From contig NC_004463.1 in the NCBI RefSeq assembly GCF_000011365.1, positions 7,550,001 to 7,614,000 of the forward strand: a stretch of 64,000 nucleotides of DNA, written 5' to 3'. Source of the stretch: Bradyrhizobium diazoefficiens USDA 110. Lineage in GTDB: Bacteria > Pseudomonadota > Alphaproteobacteria > Rhizobiales > Xanthobacteraceae. The notes under the pieces are model-generated. The model saw only the letters and a list, made by a program, of their open reading frames with translations, was not told the origin of the DNA and made no database searches. Of this stretch, positions 26,375-34,841 are shown piece after piece. The position numbers and the translations under genes are program-made. How positions within the stretch are numbered: the first letter of the stretch is position 1; every line of letters starts with the position of its first letter.

Positions 26375-27700
26375 TTGAACGCTCTTCGGCAACTCGAGTG
26401 GGCGCTGCTGGAGCTTCAGCAGAGCACTCCCCTGGCAAGCGTCAGCGGCGCGATCTCCGAGATCGCGCCGACGCATTTCCGTGTCTCCGGCCTGTCGCGC
26501 TTCGTCAGGCTCGGTGAACTCATCGGCGTCAACTCCGGCGGCAAGCCCCAGATCGGCGAGGTGGTGCGGATCGACAGCGAGGGCATCATCGCCAAGCCGT
26601 TCGACCGGCAATTTGCCGGCGGTCTCGGTTCCGTCGCCTACCGCATGCCGCCATTGTCTTTCGCGCCCGATCCGAGCTGGAAGGGCCGGGTCATCAACGC
26701 GCTCGGCGCCCCGCTGGACGGACAAGGCCCGCTGACGCCGGGATCGCGCGCCGTCTCGGCGGAGGCCGAGGCGCCCTCGGCCATGAAGCGCGCGCGCGTC
26801 CACAAGCCGCTGCGCACCGGCGTGCGCGTCATCGACCTGTTCGCCCCGATCTGCGCCGGCCAGCGCGTCGGCATCTTTGCCGGCTCCGGCGTCGGCAAAT
26901 CGACGTTGCTCGCGATGCTTGCCCGCAGCCAGGGCTTCGACACCGTCGTGCTGGCGCTCGTCGGCGAGCGCGGCCGCGAAGTGCGCGAATTCATCGAGGA
27001 CGTGCTGGGCGCCAATCGCAATCGTGCGGTCACCATCGTATCGACGGGCGACGAGAGCCCGATGATGCGGCGGCTGGCGCCGAAGACGGCCATGGCGGTA
27101 GCCGAATATTTCCGCGATCGGGGCGAATCGGTTCTGCTTGTGGTCGATTCGATCACCCGTTTCGCCCACGCCGCCCGCGAGGTCGCGCTCGCCGCCGGCG
27201 AGCCCGCGGTCGCGCGCGGCTACGCGCCGACGGTCTTCACGGACCTGCCGCGCCTTCTGGAGCGCGCCGGCCCCGGCGAGGAGGGATCCGGAACGATCAC
27301 CGGGATTTTCTCCGTGCTGGTCGACGGCGACGATCACAACGAGCCGATCGCCGACACCATTCGCAGCACGCTCGACGGGCACATCGTGCTCTCCAGGCAC
27401 ATCGCCGACCAGGCGCGCTATCCGGCCGTGGACGTTCTGGCCTCGGTCTCCCGCCTCGCCCATAACGTCTGGGACCCCGAAGAGCGCGAATTGGTGAGCA
27501 AGCTGCGCACCATGATCGCCAAATACGAGGACACGCGCGATCTTCGCCTGATGGGCGGATACCAGTCGGGACGTGATTCGGGCCTCGACCAGGCGATCGA
27601 CCTGGTTCCGAGAATCTACAGCGCAATGCGGCAAGACGCATCGGCTCAGCCGAGCGCAGATCCGTTCCGCGAGCTGAGGGACATGCTCAAGGGCGAGTAG
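26375..27700 (+). CDS. fliI: Flagellum-specific export ATPase FliI
   Basis: FliI (441 residues) has a beta-barrel N-terminal domain, a Walker A motif (FAGSGVGKSTLLAML) and a Walker B region (VLLVVDSITRFAHAAREVAL). The F1-beta-like ERGREVREFIEDVLG motif is also present. It drives protein export together with the FliH-like protein encoded about 17 kb away. Translation apparently begins at TTG 26375, because no in-frame ATG or GTG lies near the N-terminus. A GGTGGA stretch lies just upstream. No fliJ-like gene follows. Confidence 0.95.
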   Translation: MNALRQLEWALLELQQSTPLASVSGAISEIAPTHFRVSGLSRFVRLGELIGVNSGGKPQIGEVVRIDSEGIIAKPFDRQFAGGLGSVAYRMPPLSFAPDPSWKGRVINALGAPLDGQGPLTPGSRAVSAEAEAPSAMKRARVHKPLRTGVRVIDLFAPICAGQRVGIFAGSGVGKSTLLAMLARSQGFDTVVLALVGERGREVREFIEDVLGANRNRAVTIVSTGDESPMMRRLAPKTAMAVAEYFRDRGESVLLVVDSITRFAHAAREVALAAGEPAVARGYAPTVFTDLPRLLERAGPGEEGSGTITGIFSVLVDGDDHNEPIADTIRSTLDGHIVLSRHIADQARYPAVDVLASVSRLAHNVWDPEERELVSKLRTMIAKYEDTRDLRLMGGYQSGRDSGLDQAIDLVPRIYSAMRQDASAQPSADPFRELRDMLKGE

Positions 27701-28542
27701 CAGGTGAGACGGCGCACGACGCGCCCGCGATCTCGCCCTTCTCATTGTTTCTACAGTCGGTCGCGCATCCAGTCACGCGGCCGGCGCATGCCTCCCGTCA
27801 CCGCCACCGCGACCCGTCGTGAGCGCATCAACCGTTCGGATGACTCATCGGGCGGCCGCGACGGAAGCGGAGACGGCTCCGCGAGTGGAACAACCGCCGC
27901 GTGTAATCCCTACAAGTTCTCTCGGCGATTCTCCGGACGCATTGCACAAGTTGTGGATGACTCATCAACGCGCATCAGCTTTTGTCATGCACAAGCTTCC
28001 ATCAACTTGCATCAACGGCGGACAACGACGTGCCCTGCAATTAAACCGTCGTATACTTGCGGGCATGCTGCCCGTAGGACAACGTATTGCGTTCACTACC
28101 ATGTGTCCCTAAGAGCGAGATTGTCTTGAACGTTACATTCGCCTGCAACGACATCCAGTCTCCGAGAGCGTCTCTACTTGATTTTGTTGAGAAGCTCATT
28201 CATCGTTTCGGTGGAATATCAAGAAACGTCTGCTTGTGACTTGAACTCAGGGGCTTCGGTTGAACAATTCCCGTCCATCGTCCGTTCGTGACGGCAACTT
28301 GGGCTCCCGTGCGACGACGACGCGATTGGCATGTCATCGGCGACGCGGCCTCTCGCTCCGGACGACGCGACGCACGCTGGTTCGGCTCGGGCGCGTTGCG
28401 GTCCGTGCCTTCGAGCAGGAATCGGGCACGACGTACTCATCGGGCATCTCCGGAGGTCTGACCTCTTTCGAATTAATCGCGAACCAGGGCGCAAGGCGGC
28501 TTCGGGACGCCGCAGACGAAGTTCCGGGGACGAGGTAAATCC
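27701..28542. other. Long intergenic region after fliI, no credible gene
   Basis: This 842-nt stretch follows the end of the flagellar cluster. Open frames exist (for example 27704-28129 and 27819-28112), but they are Arg/Ser/Thr-rich, overlap each other, and resemble no family I know. A short hairpin (CGGGCATGCTGCCCG) lies near 28058-28074. The stretch may hold the end of the fliI transcript and the promoter of the MarR-type gene. Confidence 0.35.
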
Positions 28543-29190
28543 ATGCCATTGGCACGAGAAGCCGTCGAGCTGCTGGTCCAGGCGGCGAGGGCTTGGTATT
28601 TCGAAGGCAATCAGCATGGATTGCGCGATCGGGAATGGATGGCGCTGCGCTTTCTCGGCCGCGCCAACAGGTTTTCGCGCACACCGTCCGCGCTCGCCGG
28701 CTTCATCGGCTCCACCAGGGCGACTGCATCGCAGATCGTGAAGACGCTCGAGAGCAGGTCCTTCCTGGTGCGAAAGCCCTCGCACGAGGACAAGCGTTCC
28801 GTGGTGCTCCACGTCACCGCGCAGGGCGAGAAGTGCCTGAGCCAGCACGACCCGATCAACCACGTGGTGAATGCGGTCACGGCGCTCGGAACCGAGGAGT
28901 GCATCAGGCTGCGCGACTCGCTGCGGGAGATCCTCAATCACCTCGACGCAGCTCACCAGCGGCTCGATGCCAGCATCTGCCGGGACTGCATGTTTCTCGC
29001 CGAACGCAGCCCTGGCATCGGCCCGGCCGCCGCGAAGGGACGCGCAACCGCCGAATTCATGTGCCGGCTGTATCGCGCCCCCGTCTCGCTCGAGGAAACC
29101 GAACTGCTCTGCACCAGCTTCGAGCGCACCCGCGACCGCCCGAAGATCAAGGCGCATCTCGACCGTGCGCGCGTGGCGAGCCAGGGATGA
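28543..29190 (+). CDS. MarR-type transcriptional regulator with C-terminal cysteine motif
   Basis: The 215-residue protein has a winged helix. LRDREWMALRFLGRANRF is the first helix region, then SALAGFIGSTRATASQIVKT as recognition helix, then RKPSHEDKRSVVLHVTAQGE as the wing with the MarR DxR pattern. A helical tail holds CRDCMFLAE (C146, C149) plus C98 and C120. The tail beyond the MarR fold is longer than usual and might sense oxidants or bind metal, which is inference. No operon partner is adjacent; repeat DNA follows. Confidence 0.8.
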   Translation: MPLAREAVELLVQAARAWYFEGNQHGLRDREWMALRFLGRANRFSRTPSALAGFIGSTRATASQIVKTLESRSFLVRKPSHEDKRSVVLHVTAQGEKCLSQHDPINHVVNAVTALGTEECIRLRDSLREILNHLDAAHQRLDASICRDCMFLAERSPGIGPAAAKGRATAEFMCRLYRAPVSLEETELLCTSFERTRDRPKIKAHLDRARVASQG

Positions 29191-29336
29191 GGCGAAGGCC
29201 CGCAGCCTGAGCGCAACTTCCGCACCGATGGCGCGGCCAAAGCTTGTGTAAGATTTCGCGGCGCTCGCAATGACGGCAGTATCAGCTCCGTCATCCCCGC
29301 ACAACGGCGAGAGATAAGCGCCCGTAGTTTCCACAT

Positions 29337-29446
29337 CGTCATTGCGAGCGCAGCGAAGCAATCCAGAATCCCTCCGCGGAAAGACTCTGGATTGCTTCCG
29401 CCTTCGCTAAGGCTTCGGCGGACAAGTCGCTGCGCTCGCAAGGACG
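29337..29446. repeat. Palindromic intergenic repeat, complete copy with inserted mini-palindrome
   Basis: The arms are CGTCATTGCGAGCGCAGCGA at the left and its inverted counterpart ending near 29446. Internal arms AAGCAATCCAGA and TCTGGATTGCTT flank a short loop. The right half carries a roughly 30-nt extra segment between GAAGGCGG and CTTGTCCGCC that is itself a palindrome. The right half matches the copy at 30178-30237. A further half-arm is at 29261-29276. This is a REP-like family of the kind dispersed in Bradyrhizobium genomes. Confidence 0.8.
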
Positions 29447-29549
29447 GAACAAGACGAATCGTCGTCATCTTCTGGCTCGCTTCTCGACTCGCAGACACGC
29501 CTTCACGTCCCCGCGGCGCATTTCGCCCGAGCTTTGCTTCATCGCTCCA

Positions 29550-30176
29550 CCCTCTTTCAGCCAAGAGGGCGCAGGGAAGGCCGGGTGCCGGCTGGCACCC
29601 ACGGTCCGCTGTGCGCGTGTAGCGCATGAAAAGATGCACAGCGGCATACAGGTGCAGCCAAAACACTCGGCCTTCCCTGCGCAGTGGTCTGACGGCTTAT
29701 GCCGTGATCTCCCGGGAGCCGAGTTCCTTCTGGCCTCCCTCACCCCGCGAATTGACGATGCCGTCCGCCCGGTCGGGCTCGCGTGCACCTCCGCGAAAGG
29801 CTTGACCGTAGCAACGACGGCCAGGACCACACGGTTTTGCCGTACGCGCATTCGCCGACCGCCACAGGGTTCTCCCGCGCTGTCGACGTCGCGGGAAAGA
29901 TGTTGGCGAGACGAGCTTTCAGCGCCGCTCATCCGCACGCGGTTTCGGGCTCACAGGGACTACCCGCCCTGCCCGCACCATGTCGTGCCGACGCTGCCGC
30001 GTCCACCGCAGCCCGGCTCGCGAAACGTGACGACACAAGATCGCCCCTCAAGGTCAAACCGGGATGGGCGACACATACGACAAATCCGAATTTCGGTAAA
30101 GTGGAATATTTTTGTCGAGGCGGATTGACAGCTTTGCGGGTGTTTTGCCCGTCGGGCAAACGAGGCTGTCTCCACC
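29550..30176. repeat. Long structured intergenic repeat (candidate non-coding RNA or mobile-like repeat)
   Basis: The left part has a 7-bp hairpin (CCCTCTT/AAGAGGG, 29550-29569), then a perfect 15-bp long-range stem (29569-29583 with 29668-29682, GCGCAGGGAAGGCCG and its complement). That stem encloses a GGTGCC/GGCACC hairpin (29584-29599) and a CCGCTGTGC/GCACAGCGG stem (29606-29644). More stems follow at 29692-29705 (ACGGC/GCCGT) and 29873-29896 (TCCCGCG/CGCGGGA). The right part recurs, decayed, at 34700-34841. Open frames across it (for example 29634-30128) are Arg/Pro/Ser-rich and not convincing genes. The exact boundaries are uncertain. Confidence 0.6.
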
Positions 30177-30177
30177 T

Positions 30178-30237
30178 CGTCATTGCGAGCGCAGCGACTT
30201 GTCCGCCGAAGCTTTAGCGAAGGCGGAAGCAATCCAG
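30178..30237. repeat. Palindromic intergenic repeat, half copy
   Basis: This copy has CGTCATTGCGAGCGCAGCGA, followed by CTTGTCCGCCGAAG...GAAGGCGG and AGCAATCCAG. It is nearly identical to the inverted right half of the element at 29337-29446. It abuts the porin terminator at 30247. Confidence 0.8.
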
Positions 30238-30246
30238 GCGCAAAAA

Positions 30247-30274
30247 AACACCCGGCGGTTTCCCGCCGGGTGTT
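30247..30274 (-). terminator. Intrinsic terminator of the porin gene
   Basis: The 12-bp stem (AACACCCGGCGG and CCGCCGGGTGTT) has a four-base loop. It lies 22 nt past the porin stop and, on the minus strand, runs into a tract of seven U residues. This is a textbook strong terminator. Confidence 0.93.
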
Positions 30275-30296
30275 CGTTCGCGTGGTTCGATAGATC

Positions 30297-31880
30297 TTAC
30301 CAGTTGCGCTGAGCGCGGAGGATCATGGCGATCGAGTCCTGATCCTTCAGCTCGTAGGTCGCGGCCGGCTTGGCGGTCACGACGTTCGGGGTGACGCCAA
30401 CCGTACCGGAGTACTTCTGGTCGAGATGGGTCCAGGAGAGGTCGGCCGAGAACGTCAGGTTCTTGACCGGGGTCCAGCGGGTGACGAGACCCAGCTGGCC
30501 GATCGCGAAGTCCGGGTTACAGCTGGTCACACCCGCCAGGCCACCGAACACGCCGCCAGCACCGCCGGCGCCGCAGAGGGTGGTCTTGGCCAGCGTACCG
30601 AACTGGGCCTGAGCGTAGGCACCGTAGATCGCGGTGTTCCAGGCCGCATCCCAGTTGTGGGTGTAAGCGCCACGGAAGCCCCAGGTCTTGACGGTTTCCT
30701 GCGAGCTGCCGGTCACGAACACCGTGTCGGGAGCGTTGGCGAAGCCGATGCTGCCGTAGGCGCCAGCAACGCCCGAATTACCGTACAGCGCGTAGGAGCT
30801 GCCCGACAGATTCTGGAAGTTGTAGCGGGTCGCACCGTCGGTGTAGACGGCCTGGATGTTGATCGTGTCACCCGCGCCGGTCGGGATGTTCTTGATCGAG
30901 AGAGCGAGCTGAACCGCCCAACCCCACTTGTCGTCGGGGTGGCCGGTGGTCTCGTTCGCACCGTAATAGCCAACGTGGTTGTCATGCGCAGCCACCGACG
31001 CCTGGAAGAGGCCCCAGGCCTGGTCGACACGCACCTGACCGACGAGGTTCGGCGAACGCGAGCCGCCGATGGCGTTGGTGCCGTACGAACCGCCGATCAT
31101 GCCAGCCGCGGTCGCGCCGGTCATGTTGAGGTTGCCAGCCTGATAGTACTGGGTCGCATCTTCAGCCGAGAACGACGCAGTGATCCCCTGGCCGAAGTCG
31201 GCCGTGTACGTGAACTGGGTGACGCCGGTCACGGTGCCGCTGCCGCCGACGAGGTTGTCGGTGATGTTGCCGGGATAGTTGGTCCAGGGCGCGTCGAACT
31301 GCGACACGGCCTTACCCATCGTGAAGCCAGCGAACTGGATGAAGGCGTAGTACACGCCGAGCGCACCGGCCGAGGTGTTGCCGTCGGTGCCGTTCACCGA
31401 GCCGGAGCCGTTCGAGCCGACGAGGCCGGTGCCCGCAGCGTTGAGACCGAGCGTACCGCTGTACTGGGTTCCACCCGTTGCCGAACCGGTGGGCGTATAG
31501 TTGCCGGTCGTCCAGGTGAACACGCCGTCGAAGAAGGTGCGGACCACGCCGTACTCGGTCGCGGTGCGGGTGTCGATGTTCAGGTCTTCACGAGCGCGGA
31601 AGGTGTAGTAGTTCATCAGGCGGTTGCGAGCACCGGCAACGCCGCCCTGGTTCGGATTGAAGTCCGAGTTGGTATTGAGGTTCGCGTCGGCACGCAAATA
31701 GCCGCCCAGCTTGATGCAGGTGTCGGTGCCCGGGATGTAGTAGAATCCGGCGCCGTACAGCGAGCAGATCTTCACGTATTCGACCGCTTTGGCCTTTACG
31801 GGGAGATCGGCTGCGAACGCCCCGGAGGCGGCCATCAGGCCGGCAGCCGAGCCGAGAAAGAGCGTCTTCGTCAACTTCAT
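30297..31880 (-). CDS. Outer-membrane porin (alphaproteobacterial porin family)
   Basis: The 527-residue protein has a signal peptide (MKLTKTLFLGSAAGLMAASG-AFAA) followed by the family start DLPVKAKAVEYVKICSLYG. It shows alternating beta-strand sequence throughout and ends QDSIAMILRAQRNW, with the aromatic terminal residue that outer-membrane barrels use for BAM recognition. Two cysteines near the start (CSLYG, DTCIKLGG) are typical of rhizobial porins. It should form a general diffusion channel. It is monocistronic, with its own promoter candidate and strong terminator. Confidence 0.93.
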   Translation of the reverse strand: MKLTKTLFLGSAAGLMAASGAFAADLPVKAKAVEYVKICSLYGAGFYYIPGTDTCIKLGGYLRADANLNTNSDFNPNQGGVAGARNRLMNYYTFRAREDLNIDTRTATEYGVVRTFFDGVFTWTTGNYTPTGSATGGTQYSGTLGLNAAGTGLVGSNGSGSVNGTDGNTSAGALGVYYAFIQFAGFTMGKAVSQFDAPWTNYPGNITDNLVGGSGTVTGVTQFTYTADFGQGITASFSAEDATQYYQAGNLNMTGATAAGMIGGSYGTNAIGGSRSPNLVGQVRVDQAWGLFQASVAAHDNHVGYYGANETTGHPDDKWGWAVQLALSIKNIPTGAGDTINIQAVYTDGATRYNFQNLSGSSYALYGNSGVAGAYGSIGFANAPDTVFVTGSSQETVKTWGFRGAYTHNWDAAWNTAIYGAYAQAQFGTLAKTTLCGAGGAGGVFGGLAGVTSCNPDFAIGQLGLVTRWTPVKNLTFSADLSWTHLDQKYSGTVGVTPNVVTAKPAATYELKDQDSIAMILRAQRNW

Positions 31881-32020
31881 TAGTAAACCTCCAGGTCGGT
31901 TCGGGGGCTCGGCTCCTCGCTGGAGGCCGCGTTACCCACATCAATTTCCGTTCAATTCAGATCCGCACTGAAGGTCCGGACTGAAACGACAGCGAGGTGC
32001 CCCCCCTCCGTCGTGCTTCA

Positions 32021-32049
32021 CGTATAGTTTATAAAAACAATCGTCTCAA
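32021..32049 (-). promoter_or_regulatory. Candidate housekeeping promoter of the porin gene
   Basis: On the minus strand TTGAGA (32049-32044) is followed after 17 nt by TATACG (32026-32021), in an AT-rich patch. That predicts a start near 32014 and an untranslated leader of about 130 nt before the porin ATG. Confidence 0.45.
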
Positions 32050-32143
32050 TTCATTGATTTAGTGAATCGCAAGTTGGAAAGGGGATGTTGCCTGCGAGCA
32101 ACAGGAGGCGAAAGACGCGGCACAAGTAGCTGAAATAAAAGAA

Positions 32144-32173
32144 AAAGCCCTCAGGGGGCATCCCGAGGGCTTT
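32144..32173. terminator. Orphan bidirectional terminator-like hairpin
   Basis: Arms AAAGCCCTC and GAGGGCTTT flank a G/C-rich loop. TTTCTT follows on the plus strand and TTTTTCTTTT on the minus strand, so it could stop transcription both ways. No protein gene ends here: the porin starts to the left and a MarR gene starts to the right. It may end a small RNA. Confidence 0.6.
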
Positions 32174-32389
32174 CTTGGAGGTCTCACATCGCTGGTCGTT
32201 GACAGCGGTCAAGAGCAGCAAATTCTGAGTGAACGTGACATAACTTAATCAATTGTTTTTTGCAAGCATTAAGTGCCGACACGATTTCCCCAATGAAGAG
32301 TTCCGCGCACGATATGCGAGACGGTTTCCCAATATCCCGCTAAAAGGCTGATCAAAGACAAAAAGAAAAATGACCAAGGGGGAAGCCAT
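32174..32389. promoter_or_regulatory. Upstream region of the MarR gene with spaced inverted repeat
   Basis: ACTTAAT (32243-32249) and ATTAAGT (32268-32274) form an inverted repeat around an AT-rich centre, a possible autoregulatory MarR operator. AAGGGGGAAG just before ATG 32390 is a strong ribosome binding site. No gene is seen in the rest of the porin-MarR gap (31881-32389). Confidence 0.35.
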
Positions 32390-32869
32390 ATGATCGAGAA
32401 GAAGCTCGACCGGGCGATTACAGACTTCATCTGGAACGTCGTTGAAATCCACTCTCAGCTCGAGGACATCCACAGCAGCTGGGCCGGACTGCTGGGCATC
32501 ACCGAGCCGCAATGGCTGATCCTGATGGCCATCACCGAGCTGGACGAGGGACGAGGCGTCGCCGGAATCGACGTCGCGAACAAGCTGCGCGTCCACCCCG
32601 CCTTCGTGACCAACCAGACCAAGAGCCTCGAGAAGCACGGGTTCCTGTCGCGACGGCCAGCGGCCGACGACGCCCGCTTCGTTCTGATGTCGCTGACGGA
32701 AAAGGCGACGACGGAAATTGAAAAACTGTCCAAGCGGAAGCTCGCCCTGAATTCGACCATGTTCAACGAGCTCGACGAGAAGACCCTCGCCGATTTGAAT
32801 GCCGCGCTCGCGACCATTGCCAAGAATGCCCGGCTCGCTGCACGGCTACTGGCTATCGACGTGTCGTGA
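32390..32869 (+). CDS. MarR-family transcriptional regulator
   Basis: At 159 residues this is a standard MarR protein. A dimerisation helix (KKLDRAITDFIWNVVEIHSQ) comes first, then ITEPQWLILMAITELDEGRG, the recognition region VANKLRVHPAFVTNQTKSLE and the wing (RRPAADDARFVLMSLTEKAT) with the DxR motif. It stands alone between the porin and a convergent hydrolase-like gene. It could control the porin, its own gene, or distant targets; no evidence decides. Confidence 0.9.
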   Translation: MIEKKLDRAITDFIWNVVEIHSQLEDIHSSWAGLLGITEPQWLILMAITELDEGRGVAGIDVANKLRVHPAFVTNQTKSLEKHGFLSRRPAADDARFVLMSLTEKATTEIEKLSKRKLALNSTMFNELDEKTLADLNAALATIAKNARLAARLLAIDVS

Positions 32870-33004
32870 TACGCGGTTCTTCACGACGCAGCCAAGGCGC
32901 GACGGCATGGGAAAGAATCCTCGGCGCGCTTCGGGTCGTTGTCTCCGGATGACTGCGCCGCGTTCGTCGCGAGAAGACCGCGGCTCAGTCATGCGGATCA
33001 CGGG

Positions 33005-34090
33005 CTAAAGATAGGTGACGGGATCGAGGCGACGGGCAGCTCCAAGCTTGGCGTCGAGCCATTCAAAAATGAAGTCGTCCACCGTGATGAAATTCTCGAC
33101 CTCGCCCAGAGGATACGGGATGCGATTCGGCACGACGATCGAGCAGTCGGCTCCGGCCTGGCGATAGCCGGCTTGCAGCTCGAGTGCCTCCTGTTCGCGC
33201 ACCATCGAGCGGCTCCCGACCACCATGAGAAGCGGACAGGCCATTCGGCGCGGCGACGACAACGGACGCATCGAGGCTCCGCCCTCGACGACCTGCTCGA
33301 CGCCTGTCATCCAGTGAACCGATGCCCGGTGCGCGACCGACCGCAAAAGACCGCCGTCGCACACGGCGGCGGCTACCCTGCGATCCGAGAGGACAAGGCG
33401 GGAGGCATGACTGGCGCCCGTTCCTTCGCCGTAGATCGCTATCCGCTGCGCGTCGACATCCGGGCGGGCCTCCAGATAGTCCAGCCAGCATTGGAGGATA
33501 TGCTCCTGTTTGAGCGGACGACGAACAGGCGAACTGCCGGGATCGATGAGCAGAAGTGACATGTTCCGGCGAAGCGAGGCGGGCAAGAGCCTGCTCATCA
33601 TCGAGGCCAGGGTGACGTCCTCGTCGGCGATGCAGATGACCGCAGGCGCGGAAGGCCCGTGACAGAGCGCCGGCAGGAAGAAGCCGGTCAACGCTCCCTG
33701 CTCGAAGTCGTCGATCTCGACGTGCTCGATCGCGTGAGCCGCATCGTCCGCGAAGCTTCTCAGGCTGAGACCGACCCTATCGGCGAAGTCGGTACTCGCG
33801 AGATCGTCCGGAGAAGACAGGCTTCGCGCGACCTCGAACGCCATCAGCGCGCATATCCACGCTTCGCACGCGACGATCCGGCCGGCACCGTCCGCGCGCG
33901 CGGATTCGGCGGAGCTCCGGTAGTCTTCCGCAACCCTCAACCAGTCTGAAAACCAAAGATGCCTGTGCGCCTCGCGCGCAAGCTCCGCGACAGACAGACT
34001 TTCGAAAAATTCGGACGCGCGCTTTCGCAAGCGTACGAGGCTTCCACCGGCGCCGTCACAGCGGCCGTGAGGCCAATGATCACCTTCCAT
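33005..34090 (-). CDS. Alpha/beta-hydrolase-fold protein lacking the catalytic serine
   Basis: The 361-residue protein has a helical N-terminal cap (about residues 20-125) and an alpha/beta-hydrolase core resembling the FrsA/DUF1100 esterase group. The nucleophile elbow, normally GxSxG, reads GEGTG at residues 221-225 (AIYGEGTGASHAS), so glutamate stands where serine should be. No clear catalytic histidine is seen near the C-terminus (EVENFITVDDFIFEWLDAKL). It may be a pseudo-hydrolase or have an altered mechanism. GGAG lies six bases before the ATG. There is no operon partner. Confidence 0.7.
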   Translation of the reverse strand: MEGDHWPHGRCDGAGGSLVRLRKRASEFFESLSVAELAREAHRHLWFSDWLRVAEDYRSSAESARADGAGRIVACEAWICALMAFEVARSLSSPDDLASTDFADRVGLSLRSFADDAAHAIEHVEIDDFEQGALTGFFLPALCHGPSAPAVICIADEDVTLASMMSRLLPASLRRNMSLLLIDPGSSPVRRPLKQEHILQCWLDYLEARPDVDAQRIAIYGEGTGASHASRLVLSDRRVAAAVCDGGLLRSVAHRASVHWMTGVEQVVEGGASMRPLSSPRRMACPLLMVVGSRSMVREQEALELQAGYRQAGADCSIVVPNRIPYPLGEVENFITVDDFIFEWLDAKLGAARRLDPVTYL

Positions 34091-34672
34091 TTTTTTCTCC
34101 GAACGGCGCCGTCAGCGATTGGCCGGGCTTGCCGGCTGCGCATTCAGCGCAGAGCCGTGCACGCCTGCTCGATGCGATCCCAGGCGTACCTGGTCGCGTC
34201 CATCGCGCTTGCGTCTGCTGATGCCGTCCGCCTCGCCGATCTGTCTCGCTGCCGTCTCGACTCCACGCAGGGACAGCACATCGTGCCCCGCGCAGGATCG
34301 GAGCGTTGTTGCAGCGAGACCCCATCCGATGTTCGTTTCGTCTTCGCTTCGCGCGGGCGAGGGCACTTGGCCAAACCGTGTGTAGCCCCCATCAGCCGGT
34401 CTCAACACAAGTTGCACGCCGGCTCCAACTCAATCGTCACGTCTCAGCTCCGTTGCTGATGTACAGTCATGGCCCCGCGCCACTTTGCCATTTTTGCGGT
34501 CCTAGGTTTGTAGTTTTTTGTTGCGATCGACGACTAAATATTGGCTGCCATTTGATGACAGAGGAGGCAGGGCCTGTGTCGGCTTTCATCGTGAACCTGT
34601 TATGACCCGAACCGGCGCGCCGCCAATCAAGATAGCGAAGAAAGATGCGGCGGATTGCCGCTTTCATCGATG

Positions 34673-34698
34673 GCGGCCGTCTTCGCCGCGGTTTTTTT
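34673..34698 (+). terminator. Terminator-like hairpin without an upstream gene
   Basis: GCGGC and GCCGC pair around a seven-base loop and are followed by GGTTTTTTT on the plus strand. The stem is short. It might end an unannotated short transcript from the 34450-34670 stretch. Confidence 0.4.
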
Positions 34699-34699
34699 G

Positions 34700-34841
34700 A
34701 CTGTCGATGTCGCAGGAAAACTCGCGAGACGAACCATCAACGCCGCTCATCCGCACACGGTGCGCGAAACGTGACGATATACGATCGCCTTCTAGGTGAG
34801 CCGGATGATCGAGATATCCGACATTCCGAAATTCGGATAAG
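34700..34841. repeat. Decayed fragment of the long structured repeat
   Basis: TGTCGATGTCGCAGGAAAA, GCGAGACGA, CGCCGCTCATCCGCACACGG, CGCGAAACGTGACGA and CGATCGCC follow the same order as in 29880-30046. The roughly 80-nt central part is missing. The tail (CCGAAATTCGGATAA) resembles CCGAATTTCGGTAAA at about 30087-30101. The likeness shows that at least two copies of this element occur within 5 kb. Confidence 0.65.

Noticed and set aside
27704..28129. 141-residue open frame after fliI, and a 97-residue frame at 27819-28112
   Set aside because: They overlap each other and are rich in Arg/Ser/Thr. They have no motif, signal or credible ribosome site. A fliJ-like coiled coil was looked for and not seen.
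29634..30128. 164-residue open frame within the long structured repeat
   Set aside because: The composition is Arg/Pro/Ser-rich and it is overlapped by frames in other phases. It coincides with inverted repeats, so the DNA pattern is better explained by a structured repeat.
32249..32638. 129-residue minus-strand frame upstream of and overlapping the MarR gene
   Set aside because: It is antisense to a well-supported MarR reading frame and crosses the AT-rich promoter region.
34306..34605. 99-residue plus-strand frame in the hydrolase-reductase gap
   Set aside because: No recognised domain, and it is overlapped by several other frames of similar length.
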